Source: Oxytricha trifallax
Taxonomy: Eukaryota; Ciliophora; Spirotrichea; Sporadotrichida; Oxytrichidae
Reading direction: 5' to 3'
Assembly (NCBI GenBank): GCA_000711775.1
Contig: ARYC01017170.1
Coordinates: forward strand, 1 to 64,000
Length of the DNA: 64,000 nucleotides
The position numbers were made by a program, and so were the translations under genes. This document shows positions 10,951 to 24,100 of the stretch, piece after piece. Below the pieces are notes generated by a model that saw only the letters and a list, made by a program, of their open reading frames with translations, was not told where the DNA came from and searched no databases. The stretch's first letter is position 1. Each line of letters begins with the position of its first letter.

Positions 10951-11994
10951 TCACATAACTGGCTTAGATTTTGATAAATCTTAATTCATTGTATCTTATT
11001 AAATATCTGTCTAAGTTTCATCTTTGAAATCATGATTTTCAATCTGTTTTGTACCTTAGTTAATTGATAGAGAAAAACTTTTAATTTGGTCTTTAATTGC
11101 TTAACATTAGGTGCATCCAAAAAGCATGGTATAGTGTAAGTAATTCAAGGGATTACTCAGGAAATTAGTGAAATTAAAATAATTATATCTGCCTATAATT
11201 ATACTATTTTTACTAAATGTTTGACTTACTCGTGGTTCTTTCTCATTAAATACTCTTCAAAGTTTATTAAGTGAAAATATACTTTATACTTTATAAATAT
11301 TTCAAACTATGTAAATAAGTTGTAGATATCTTCATCATCTAAATGATTCAAATATTAAAAAATAGTAATTTAATGTGAATATTTTTCAGCGCACTTGTTA
11401 GTAATTTCTTTTAATTAGGGTTAGTAACGATTGTTCATGACAGCTGAAAATATTTAGAACATGGCCAATATTTTCATAGTTCTTACTTCAAATCTCCCTC
11501 TAGTATTACCTGTTGCATATTTAAATAAAAATTTATAAATAATTCTTTTAAATTATAGAAGTGCAATTTTCTTTATAATAAGTGAAGTATTTTTTATAAA
11601 TTCATCTTTAATATTATCATCATAAAAGTAGTTTTTTTTAAGTTAATTTCAATAAATTTCAAATTATATAATTTTAAATATATTTGCATATCTCTTTAAT
11701 AGATAATATTGTAGAGGCATAGGGAGAACCAATCCAAAGAAGCCCCCATATGTTAAATCTCTATTGAATTCATATTCAAATTCCTCTACAGGATCTAGCA
11801 AATGCTCATAGTATAGTATTATCATTTTCTATTACTGTTTTGCTCGGTCATACTTCCGTACTGTAAAGTATAAATAAAATAAGCAATTTTGTAACAAATG
11901 AAATATCCTAATAGATAATGACTAAGCAATACTAAATTATTCTCACTCTTTGAATTCTATATTTATGAATCTTATGATTACTTTTAATGCTCAT
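10951..11994 (-). CDS. unrecognised, probably membrane-associated protein
   Basis: Minus-strand coding blocks: ATG at 11994 (MSIKSNHKIHKYRIQRVR), then KYDRAKQQQKMIILYYEHLL and EEFEYEFNRDLTYGG followed by FFGLVLPMPLQYYLL (near 11830-11700). The last block is LHYTMLFGCTQCQAIKDQIK..QTDIQQDTMNQDLSKSKPVM, ending in TGA at 10951-10953. The AT-rich segments between them break the frame and must contain introns or IESs, which I could not place exactly. No family is recognised. Confidence 0.5.
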
Positions 11995-14297
11995 TATTGG
12001 ATTTATGCTACTCATTTTGCTCTTACTGTTAATGATGAAATAAGATTATTTTTAAAATTAAAATTAAATTAAAGTAGTTAGAAATTGTTATGAATTTATT
12101 AAAATTTTTTTAAATTTATTGTTTATTAATTATCCATAAAATGTGCTTTATTTATTAATGATACACAAAATAACGAGATTAATTTTATAAATTAGTTTAA
12201 ATTTGAGATAGTATGATAAATTAAATTATTTAATTAACCATATAATTGAATTTTCTTAAAAATAGTATCGATAAAATATTTTACAATTATATTTTTACTA
12301 GTAATAATCTTTCATTTTTTGAAATACTCTAATGGTCGCCGTCTATCTTTGATTGTTAATTTATTGATAAATCTAATGTTGATTTTAAAGATCATATGGA
12401 GACAGATTCTACAAATATTTACTGCCGTTTTATTGTTAATCTTAAGGAATCTAAATCTATTTTTTGTCAGTATGTTCCATTTTTAGCTCAGATTCAGACT
12501 TAGTTTAGTCTTTGTTATTTACAAGATTTTCAGACATTTTTAAATAATTAAATTATTATAACACTTGATGAATTCTGTTCAATTTAAGGCTCTTTAAATT
12601 TTAATTATAAAATAACAATTATTTACAGTAAATTAAGTTTTATTCATTAAGATTTCATGGAATCTTGAGTTTTCTCTCCATCTACAGAATTACTCTGATT
12701 TGATTACTAACCTGCATTATTTTACACTACTCTACCGTTTTAATTGATAGGTGCTTACTAATTGATAGTCTAAGGAACAAAATGGAGTTGTTAGCTCATA
12801 GGCATGTGGTTTTAGTGCATCATAGAGTGAGTGACTTGAGGGTGTTGATAGTATTATTATTACTGGGGATGTGCGTAAACAGGGGGGTATTATTGAATTG
12901 GATTATAGTATTACTAATGTGGTTATTAGAAATGTGCTTGTTGAGGATGATATCCTTGCTGATTGAGTAGATGTTAGGGTTACTAATACTATTTAAACCT
13001 AATTAATTTAAAATACAATCATATATTTTAATCGTTTGGAGGGAAGTAAATGGGGTTATAATTTCTTAACTTTAAAAGCATTTATGTAGTTGGAACAAAT
13101 AAACGTTATATTTCAAAATTAATCATAAAATGATATATTTTATGCAATAAATATTAAACTTTAAATCACTTTCTTCTCAGTTTAATTGGGAATTTATAAT
13201 AAAATACATTTAGTATAAAAATCGTAATATTCTAATTTGAAAGGAAGTAATACAATATTATTAAAAAAAATATTTAACAACAACTCTTACTCAATCTCAA
13301 AAATAGTTAATTGCTTTTAGGAAAAAAATTCTTTTGAGTAAAAAGTTAACATCAATAAATATAAATAAATTTAAATATATTCTTTGATGCAAGTAGATAA
13401 AATTTTAATTTGCTATGAATTTCAGATTTTATTAAATTAATGAATCTTATAAATAATAATTTCTACTGTCCTTATTAACAAACAAACCTATTTTTAAAAT
13501 TCATTTTAAAGGGTTCCATTATAAGGGAACTTATTAATATTACTAATTGTACCCTGGCTAGTATTATTACTATGGTGGATATTATTGCATTTATTACAAT
13601 TGTTATTACTGTTACAAGTACAATTACTACTGCTGTTAGTTATATAACTATTACTATAACATCATTTGCTGATGCTGTTGTAAATATTGCTACTATAGTC
13701 TCTCTTGCATTTACTTTTATGCTAACTGATCGTTATGGTTTTAAGCAATATACTAATTATATTACTGTCCATTTTGAGGTTAGCTCTGACTTTAAATATC
13801 TTCATTAATGAAGTGTGGTTGAGGGAGTAGCCCAGATTCACTCATTTGTTTTAGTGATAGTGGGTTTGCTTAGATTTGATCGAATTACACCGGCACATCC
13901 ATAGTTGGCTAGTTCATGTACTATTGAAGTGGATTTAAAGTTTTAGCATTCAGGTAGCTTTCGAAGTTAAGAATCAAATAATGTATATTTGGATTAAAAA
14001 TTAAAAATCTAAAACAAAAATTGAATGGAGCTCTCATTTAAATTTTGGAGATACTTCATGATTAATTTCTCGTTTATTTCCTCATAGCTATTTGACCACT
14101 TATAAAGTGCAAATGTAAAAATTGATTAAAGTGCAATTCCATACATCATTCGATTAGCTGATACTTAATCTTTAAATCTACTCTGAATTTATTTAACTAC
14201 GAAATATCCATTGATTGGTGCTACAAACGCAATACCCAAAAACGCAAACATAAAAAATTTCAGTATTTTATTCCTATAAAATACATTCTTCTATTTT
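11995..14297. other. T-rich, low-complexity block with fragmentary open frames
   Basis: Plus-strand open pieces at about 12370-12660 (VDFKDHMETDSTNIYCRFIV), about 12820-12970 (VDSIIITGDVRKQGGIIELD) and about 13520-13808 (ELINITNCTLASIIT, then a long Ile/Thr/Val-rich run) are unusually rich in T-ending codons compared with neighbouring genes. The alternating hydrophobic/Thr pattern looks like beta-strand repeats, for example a beta-helix surface protein, but this is inference. Stops separate the pieces and no start or end could be assigned. Confidence 0.3.
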
Positions 14298-14801
14298 TCA
14301 AATTTATATAAACATGACCTTATTTCTTGCATTCTTATATTCCCCAGCCTCTATTGGATCACAGAACTTCCTATAGTATTTCATGATTATATTTCTTTCC
14401 TTCTTGATTCTCTAATCTTTAGTCATCGAAACCAGGACATCGCTGTTATTCCCCATGTATGGAAATAGCTATGAAGAGTTTTGCTTGAAGTCTCCATCTG
14501 CTTGAGGGAACTACTAAAGTACTTAGTTACTTGATGGAAGTTTGTTTGCTTAAGGGTCGATCTAATTTCTTGATTAAAGGGTAAGTTCCAGATCGTAAGG
14601 ACTGAAAGAGCTAGATGTCTTTGAATTTGAAGTAGGATTGTATTAGCTGATGTCTATATCATAAGGAGACATAAAATCCAATTTTTAATGTTGAGGACTT
14701 GATTGCACTAGGGAATTAGGAGCATTTTAAACTTTAGAGGTTTCTTGAACTTCTTCATTCTCAGATTGAGGAGGTTTTTAAAGAGATTCTTGATCTGACA
14801 T
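14298..14801 (-). CDS. small Ser/Gln/Pro-rich protein, unrecognised
   Basis: A complete 167-residue ORF runs from ATG (complement of 14799-14801) to TGA (14298-14300), with glutamine often as TAA/TAG. The N-terminal two thirds are acidic and disordered (MSDQESLQKPPQSENEE, MSPYDIDISQYNPTSNSK). The C-terminal third is basic and helical (KDQRIKKERNIIMKYYRKF, then CDPIEAGEYKNARNK). The next gene, LMF, ends 107 bp away on the same strand. The small size and layout suggest a peptide-binding or scaffold role, but I cannot name one. Confidence 0.75.
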
Positions 14802-14907
14802 TTTATGTTTTAATTAGTGATAACTAAATTGTTATAAGAATGAATTTAACTTAGAGTGAATTGCTGCAAATAATAGCATATTTAAGTTTAAGAAATTAAT
14901 TAAAAGT

Positions 14908-17802
14908 TCACTCTTATTTCAACTTATCATCCTTTACATTGTTGTCTTGTTTATTTTTCTTTTATTTTCTTTGTTAATTTTCCTCTTAAGACTTTTGAAC
15001 GTATTCTTTCGCAATCTCATAAGTATTTTTATCCAAAACAATAATTTTGAGTTTTCTAGTCATATTGAAACAAAGAATTAGGACAGTGATTACAACGAAA
15101 ACTTAGATAATAGGCCACTATGATTGCATAAAGTGTATCTTAGTTTAGGGGTTCTTGTTGTAAATTCCAAATTTATTACCATTAATGTATTCTTCTAAAG
15201 CTTCTTTATTTAATGGTTGCATATATTATTTCTAAAATTCTCTTTGCCACCAGTTATTAGGCACATATTTTTCTTATGTTGTATTTTTAAAGTATGAAGT
15301 AGTGTTTGAGTTGAGTGATCTTTATAATAGATTCACGTTATTGACTAATTTTCTTAATCCAAAAGTCACATTTTCATCTTAATAGTCTGAAAAATGATAA
15401 TGATAAAGATCTATCTTCACAAATTTAGGGGCTTTGCCTTTAAAGGGGTCATTTTTAATGAGTAACTTAGCATGACTATCATTATTCAATAACTTGTAAA
15501 TAAAATGAATCAAGTAATAGTCTTGCATATTGAAATCTCCCAGAGCAGAGAACCATATCTACCAATCGAATCTAGGTTGATGTGGAATTACAATTTGAGG
15601 CATGTGACTTAAATCACCTGGCTTATATGGGAGATTGATCTCATTCCATGTTTTACCATCATCAGACCCTGAAAATATCAATTCAGGTCTTCCACCTACT
15701 CCAGTCATAGTTCTAAATAATCCATAGGAGTTTGCAATATGGAAGTTTGAAGATATCGTGTGAATTTTCTCTGCTACATCATGTCTGAACAAAGATATTT
15801 TCTTAGAGTCCACTTAAATCCCTTTGAAAAAGATATGTGCACTCGCTAGGAATATCACATAACAAATAAGTAGTTTGAATGTTAAGTTCACAGCTTACGA
15901 AACTGCATTAATATTGTAGGAATACATTAGATTTGGGAAATAAATTATAATTATATTAATATATATATAAATTCGTTGCAGTTAACTTAGTCCTACCCAA
16001 GACAACATCGTACTTGTTTGATAGAAAATTTAAAATTAGCTGGACTTTACTACTGGTGGTACCCCTCTATCGCATCCCTTTAGCAAGTTAACTCGACTTT
16101 AATTAGTACACTAAAAACATCTTAACAAATCAGCCAAAATTAAAGTCGAGTTATCTCTTTCTAAGGATGCGAAAGAGGGGTACCACCAATAATAAAGTCC
16201 AGCTAATTTTAAATTTTCTATCAAACAAGTACGATATTGTCTAGGGTAGGACTAAGTTAACTGCCACGAATTTTTATACTTAATAAATTTAAGTATAATT
16301 TATTTCCCAAATCTAATGTATTCCTACAATAATTGAATCTCTGTTTTTGGAAAGCCATTAAATTGCATCAAAAGTTACCACGAGGAGACTAAATCCAACT
16401 ACATAGACATAAAAGTAGTTCAAATACTCTGGATTATTCATAAATTATCTCATTTCTTCAAAAGTGAAATTAATTTTTCCTTTTAGTACCTTCTCTAATG
16501 AGAAGAGCTTGTAAAATCCATAAAGAAATAGACCCTAAAAACGCAATTAAAATTAGATAGAAATTACTAATAAGTTATATGAGATGATCCATCTAACAAT
16601 TTCAAAACCCCTTTATATTTTTCCCTTTTCTTGTTCTCTAGATTCCTCAACTATATACTCTAGTGGCACTTTAATTGCTAAGGCTTTAAAGACCCAACTT
16701 GGTGTGTATTTGAAGAGAAATTAATCATCAAGAATTATCAAATCCCTATACATATTAAATAAGCAAACTTATTTTTAATCACATACAGAACTATAGTCAA
16801 GAAGTTAAAGAAGTTATAATTTCCAGTCAAGATAATTCCTTGCATAAAAATAATATTGGCAATTGAAGCGAAGATTCTATGCTCTCTAAACGGTGAATAG
16901 AATAGGAATGGAAGAAATATCTCCACGAGATAAGTTAAAACAACTCCTTCTTTGAGAACTTAATTATAATTTATATTTTATGATAATAACAAAATCTGGT
17001 AACTAGTGAGCATACCAACTCAATGCATGAGGTAAGGGCTACGTTTCAAAGTGGTAATGAAGAGCAGTTAGTCCCCACCATGTTTTACATTTACTTAAAA
17101 GTTTCACTATTCCACTCGCAAACATCAATCTAAATACTAACCATCTTATTAACTCTCTAACAATAGAGATTGAAGGAGTCATATCGTATAGATCTGTGTG
17201 CCATAGTGGAGCGAAAAATATTGATACAAAGCCTGTTTCAAGTAGCAAAATATCCCATTAAAAACTCATTAAACGATCGCCACCACTGTAATGTGAGAGG
17301 TAAATGACCCACAGAGTGAAAAAGCTGAAAGAATTCATTAGAAAACTTGGTCTTCCCAGGAATATCAAAATGGATAAGATCATTCCCCATAGAGTTATGA
17401 GACTCAAGAATGTATCTACAGGTCTGAAAGCTTAAAAAGCTGAGGGAAAGTAGGGCAAGATATAATTGCTAAAGAATGGCTGAAACCATAGTAAACTAGG
17501 CATAGCAAAATACTTTTCCCAATATAGCCATAATCCTATAATAGTTGCTTATATTAAGATATTTACCTTCTCTAGAATCTTATGGAAGTTTCTCTAAAAT
17601 TTAAGGCTCAATTCTTTTTAAGTACCACTATTTATGAGTTAAATTTCTTAAGATGTAAACTTACTTGTGAAGGGGTTATACCATAAAATCCCCAGATAGA
17701 CGGGATTTAGAAGTAGAAAGATATAAATGCAAAAAAGTAACATAGAGCTAATAGTTTCAAGAATAGCGCTCTCAATAAAAGAATCTCGTTCCTTAATATC
17801 AT
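14908..17802 (-). CDS. LMF: lipase maturation factor (LMF1/LMF2 family)
   Basis: LMF proteins are multipass ER membrane proteins needed for folding of dimeric lipases. From ATG 17802 the N-terminus is hydrophobic (LLALCYFFAFISFYFQIPS). Family signatures follow in order: WDILLLETGFVSIFFAP, LVFRLMFASGIVKL, TWWGLTALHYHFET, LTGNYNFFNFLTIVL, then the soluble C-terminal block YGLFRTMTGV, ELIFSGSDDGKTW, YKPGD and PHQPRFDWQ. Removing introns at 17628-17664, 17536-17566 and 16746-16786, a 31-bp IES (16960-16990) and the 416-bp TA element plus one TA (15914-16331) leaves 2337 nt, exactly 779 codons ending in TGA 14908-14910. The C-terminus adds a TM segment and a Lys/Gln tail. Only the excised version is functional. 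Confidence 0.93.
15914..16329. mobile_element. TA-flanked palindromic MITE/IES, copy 1 (in LMF)
   Basis: This 416-bp near-perfect palindrome has termini TTGTAGGAATACATT and is flanked by TA (15912-15913 and 16330-16331). The arms match over most of their length (blocks CCCAAGACAA/TTGTCTAGGG and AAAATTAGCTGGACTTTA); the central loop is AT-rich with no ORF. Removal with one TA joins ..NRDSI to INAVSQAVNLTF.. in the LMF frame. TA duplication fits the Tc1/mariner superfamily. Copies 2 and 3 are at 18965 and 28360. Confidence 0.93.
16960..16990 (-). other. 31-bp IES in LMF, pointer AAC/GTT
   Basis: AAC occurs at 16957-16959 and 16988-16990. Deleting one copy and the AT-rich spacer joins ..HQLPDFV to LKEGVVLTYLVEIF.. 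The segment has no clean GT-AG ends. Confidence 0.7.
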
Positions 17803-18138
17803 CTTTAATAAATTTGAATTTAAATATTGTGAAAATTTAAATGATTTGTTTCATTCAATAGTAATTAACATGACTGGCAATATTAATTCGCATGATTAAA
17901 GTGATTTTAAAAGGTTAACGACAAAAATCACAAGAAATTAATTGTATCATTAAAAATGGAACTTAAAAATAGTTTATATATAATTTAAAGGGCCTGAATT
18001 AATTTTTTCCCCATTAAAAGTCTATAAATTTATTTAATTTAATTAATAAATGAGATTTCCTCCAAATATTATTTATTCCTAAGTCATTTAACTTCGGAGA
18101 ATATTATAATACTTTAATTAATAATTCAATTAAAATCA

Positions 18139-21100
18139 ATGGAATAGTTAAGGAATAAGTTCGACGAATAAGAGCGTATTTAAAAAGAAACTTTTGAGAA
18201 TTTCTATGTAAAGAATAAAAATAACGATTTCATAAATGACTTAACAATAGTAAAAATGAGATTCTTCCACATGAAGGAGCTTCTAAAGATCTTTGCTATA
18301 AATATGAAGTCACCTTAATTTAAAAGCAGTAGACACTCCTTTTATGGATTGACTTGCTATCCTCTGGTTGTGACATTATGTTTTAACATATTCAGCCCAT
18401 TTTCAATTTTTAGAAGAACTGCTATTGTAAGCACAATAATAGGGTCTTCGATAAGTTTTTACTATAATCTTAAGGACGAGCTTGGGGATCTGGGGAAAAA
18501 GGATACAACATAATTGGGGGATTTAGTCAGATATAGGTATTAATAACTTGCTATGTTTGATGGGCTTGTGATGTCTTATAGAGAAGAGACTAAAAGAATT
18601 AAGAGAAAAAAAATTAATTTGCAAATAAATAAAAATCTATTAAGCATAAATAAATAAATAATCAATTAGAGTATTTATTAATTTCCTTCAAGTTAATTTT
18701 TTATATTAAATGAATAAAATAAAATATTTACTTTTGATAAAACAATATGCTAATTATATATTTTATGTGAAATAACTAAAAAATAATTATATATTATATT
18801 TCTTATTTAAATTTAAAGTTTTCTAAATTCTTCAACAAAGAGATCTTGAAAATAATCCTTAAAATTAGTGGAAAAAATCTTAATGAATTTAATTAATTAT
18901 CATATATTTTAAGAATCTAATCATGCTATTTTAATAATCTATTATATATAATAGATACCTAATATTGTAGGAATACATTCAAAATTGGGAAATTAATTTA
19001 AATTATTGATTTAATTATTGACTGATAAAGTTGGCAAAATTGGACAATCTTCTACTATTTCGATAGAAAATTAAATTCTAGTAGCACTTTATCATGGGCG
19101 GTACTATTATAATGCATACATTAAGCGAAACAACTCTAATTTAATAGGAGGGTATAATTTATAGAATCTAAAGGTGTTTAATTAAAGTTAAGTTCTCTCA
19201 CTCAAGGGATGCGATAAAATAGTACCATCAATAATGATTTCCAAATAAATTTGAATTATCTATAGCATAACTCCAAAATCGTTCAAATTGGCCAAATTAA
19301 ACTACCAATAATTAAATTAATAATTAATTTTATTTTATTTAATTTCCCAATATTGAATGTATTCCAACAATATTGAAAACGAATATTAAATGCAAAAAAA
19401 TAATATTTACTTATTTATTAATAAGAAAATATTTTTAATACATCTCTGATTTTTCATCATTAAATATAATATTAAATCAGCTGTGTAAAAATATATATAT
19501 AAGTTTCAAAAATTAGAAAACAAACTACCATAAAATGACTGAAAAAATTTGTTCAACCTCCTATAAAATGGATGATTTTAAAACTTAATGTTTTTAATAA
19601 TGTTTTAATTTAAATTTTTGATCTGAATTATTATTAATTTGGATGAAACCTAAAGCAGGATAATAAAATTGTCAAATATCATAGTATCTCTAGTGACTTT
19701 AGTGCGTGTCTTAGGAGCCTTAATTGATTGGAAAAAAGATAAATAGGGAGTTTAAGACTATATGAATGATTCAGAAGCAATGATAGATCTCGCTCTGGCT
19801 TGCATTGGATCTTCAATTATGATCATATTTATGATAATAACTTGTATATTCAAAAGACTGGAATTTCTGCTTACATTTTCGGCTGAGTTCTTTAGTAGTT
19901 AGTAAGTAAACCTAATACATACATATCACTTTTTATAACGAGTTAGATAAAGTGTTTAGGGTTGATGAATAAGAATGAATTGATTTATGTCAATACGTGA
20001 AAAACCTCCCTTGGAAAAAAGTTCATTAAAAGCATCTTGAATTCAAAAGATTTCTCAACTAATTAGAGTTGGATAACAAAAGCTTGTAACAAAGCCAGGA
20101 AAGTTAACTTGATGATAGAAGCAACTTAAGTTCTTGCAACTTCAGTAACCAAAATCTCAATAAAGATATTATTTTACTGCAGATTTCCAGTTTTTCCTTA
20201 AATCTCATGTTTAATGGTAAATATCACCAATTAAATTTGCTTATTTTATACATTATTAAGAAATTGTATTAGAGTTTCAGGAGAATAAAGAGTAAGTCTT
20301 CTCTTGATATAGATTTTATTAATCCTTTTATATGACTTGCTGAGTTCTCAATTATATGCTAAATAATTTCATTTCCTTTCTATGATTTAGGAGGAGGTGC
20401 AAGTTTGATAATTTATTGTCAAGTTTAAAATTATTAAACAAAATTGATATCAATCTAAATTTGCATTAATATACAATAGTACATGATATTTTAGGTTCTG
20501 ACAATTTATATTATTTCAAATCAGATAGTGTTCTCATAAAAGTTTAACCGAGTTAATTTTACCAAAAAGATCCCACTTATTGTTCTATAATGCTTAAATT
20601 TTATTTATATTTATGTAATTTATAATATATGGTGTAGCTTAATTTTATTTGTTTCAAAGATCCTTCAATAAAGACCTCACTGACTTCCTTGGCCAGTAAA
20701 CTCTCTATTACTTATAATAAATTAATCAATATTAAATAAATTAAAATTAATCAACTATATTGATGACAATTTGCGTGAATTTTGTAGTTTCAATTTCCTC
20801 ATTTTCTTTATAAGTGCAGCGTATTAATTCCATATTAAGAGAAAAGGCAAAAAATACACGACTTACTAATGATTATCAAAATATTATTATTGCTTTTTTA
20901 CTTTCAATTTAATTGTATTTATGATAATTTAAGACTTACAAAACACTTTATAAAGCATTAAAATAAATTTCAATAGCTTAATTTAATCAAATTATATCTA
21001 TTTTTGCAATAACAACTTTGCCGAGGGAATTTTGATATCAAATTGCAGTGGAAAAATTTCTTATATAAACGAAGAGCTAAAGTCATTCATAGACTGGAAG

Positions 21101-24100
21101 GATGAAAATGTAGAGGAGAAGGGACTCAATAAGAAAATATTTAAAGGATTTTATTTGAAAGATGAGACTCATGAGGAGACATGGTTGAGTTTATATGACA
21201 TCATTAAAGATGAATCTTAAAAATAGGGGTAATACAAATTTAAGTGAATTTCTCTTTCTTTAATTATTAAATTCTTGTAACTGATGTACATACTTCCAAT
21301 AAAAATAAAATGAACAAATGGAAAGTAGTAACATGAGTTCTAAGATTCGATATAAAAACTACTTCGAGCTAATCAGCCCAGAATATCAACACGAGGAGTT
21401 TATGGATGACGCTATGGAATCAAGTGAGTCTTCTCATAGAATATTAACATTATAATTATTTTTGTTTGTTTAATGAAATCATATATGCAGTAATTTTTAA
21501 TTAAAAATAGAGATGATAATCTGTCAGTTGAAGTAAGCAAGATTGCAATATAGTTTGATAAGGAGGAACAAGTACTAATTATTATAAAAAATATATCATC
21601 AATCATAAACTATGAGAAACAGAAAAAAGATCAAAAATATTAAGAACTTCTTCTCGGTGCAGTATCGCATGAAATGCTTACGCCTTTAAATTCCATCATT
21701 GGTTTGTCTGGAGTTATTAAAAATAATCTCAAAAAATTTATAATAAATTTTTCACATATTCATAAATTTAATAAGTTTTCTGTAAAATAAATACAAAATG
21801 TTATTTCATTATATCGCATTAAATTTGTATAAGAAAATATATATTTCCATTTATCATAAAAATAAAACAATTGTTGTAAAGATTCCAAATTTTGCTAAAC
21901 TCTCCTATTTCAGAAAAGAAAGAAATTTTCTAATATTTATTATACTATGTTATATACTTTCTTATTTGATAAATTAATAAAATCATTTAAATAATACTTC
22001 TTTTTTTATTATAACGATAATTTATTTCTAATTTAGATCTCTTCAACGACATATATATATTTCTTTTATGAATTAATTAAAATTTGATTAAATTGCAAAT
22101 CGAATAATCTCTATAAATATTTACTTCTTATACATTTTTATACATCAGTTTATACAAAACAAACTAATCACTTTTTTTAATATTAAAAATATAAACAATT
22201 TTAGCTAATAATTAAGTTTTTAATAAAAAATTTATCTTTCAATCTATGAACAAATAATGATTATTAAATGACAGATTCAATATATTCCACTATATTTAAT
22301 TTATTATTATGGAGTAATTAGAAAGTAATATGAAAATTAGATTGTTGATAGCAGCAGATTGAAGTTAAGCTAGAATGGTCAAAATACTTTAAGTTAAGGG
22401 AAAAATTCACATTAAAAACAGTCTACCTACGATAATTAAGGGATCAATGATTATAAAATATATATTTTTATGATATATACTATCTTATCAAGATTATTAA
22501 TTGTTCAGCAGTCCTATTGATAATATATTAATATTTTTTATTAAAATAACGAATTAAATTTTCCAAAAATCCACAAATTTAATCATTAAATAATAATGCA
22601 GTTTTTAGTTTAGGATTTTATTGACTTGATGAACATTTTAAAAGGAAATTTAAAATTAAATAATGCACCCTACGACCTTTAAAAAGCTTGCTTTGAGGTT
22701 TTGGAATTATTTGAGGTGTAAATTACTAGTAAAGCACTTGTGTGGACCTTTGATATGAAGGATACCCCAACCACTCTATACTTTCTAATTTATGAATAAA
22801 AGTTATGTGTAGAGAGCTTTTAAATTTATATTTATACTTTGATTATAAAAAATATCAATAAGTCATACTGAATTTAGTGTAGAACGCTGTAAAATTTACT
22901 CATTAAAAATCAAAAATAATATAAATAATTTACAATTTCTAATGTGAAATTTAGATGCAATTAATATTAACTTTATTCATAGTTAATCTTATATCGCTAT
23001 TAAAAATTTTATATTGGTTCTATAATAAACTGAAAAAAATATTTGAATTTATATGAATCTAAATTTAATGACAATTCTGTAAGAATTTGATGAGACTAAT
23101 CTCTAAATGTTTTGTTTAAAATAACTTATAAAACAGCAAGGGTTTTAAGGTTGTATTCAGGGGGTCTAGATATCAATTTAAATTTTGAAAGAATTTAAAT
23201 CTGCCCAAATGCTAACTGTGGAATGTTGAAAACAACAATAAAAGATACAGGTGAAGGCATGACTTAAGAAACTTAAGATAACTTATTTAGAATATTTGGT
23301 GGGTAAAAAAAAGTGAATGAAGAAGGAGTTATAAGGTCACATGGAATTGGATTAGGACTCAGTATATGTAACGAGTTGGTAACATTTTTAGGCGGGAAAA
23401 TTACTTGTGAATCATAGAAAGGGAAGGGATCAGAATTTACTTTCACTATTAAATTTGAGTTAGATTAATGATAATTTTTATATAAAATACTAAGTTTAAC
23501 TCTGAATGTAAACAGTGCAGATCAGAACATGAAAATTATTCAGCTCATAAAAGTATCAGAAATCATCAGACTTTTAGTGAGGGGGAATCGTCAGTGTTTC
23601 AATTCAAAGCCACATAAAATAACTAATATAATTAGAATGATATCCCCTATGATATGTCAAATGTCCTTAATGACTCCAAATAAGGGCTGATCTTTCCAAA
23701 TGAAAAATCCATTCCTAGTTTCGTTGTTAGAGAGCCTTCTAAGACACCAAGACTTTCGTATTTTAAAAGAACTTTCGTACCCGCTCCTCCTAGTCCAAAT
23801 TCAATAAACAATAGTTTATTCCCTAGCATTATTTAATAGCAACCATCAGTCACACCGAAAAATTATCAATCAAATAGTTACTAAATTGGACCTTCCAATA
23901 ACAACACAACTCTTAAAAAGAAGAGATTATTTGGAGATAATGTCACAGATATGGATAAAGCAATGATGTTAAAATCAATGAGCGGCATTTAAAGAAAATC
24001 ATCCCCTCGGTAATTGGTATATAACGGTGATATTGGAGCAGATCAGTCTATCAGAGGTACTTCTAAAATTTACGTTTTGCCGCACTAAAAAAAGAGTAAA

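Noticed and set aside
13800..13990. tRNA-like stretch with GGTTGAGGGAGTAG and GATCGAATTACACC
   Set aside because: No consistent acceptor stem, anticodon arm or T-arm could be folded. No tRNA or rRNA gene is recognised anywhere in the window.
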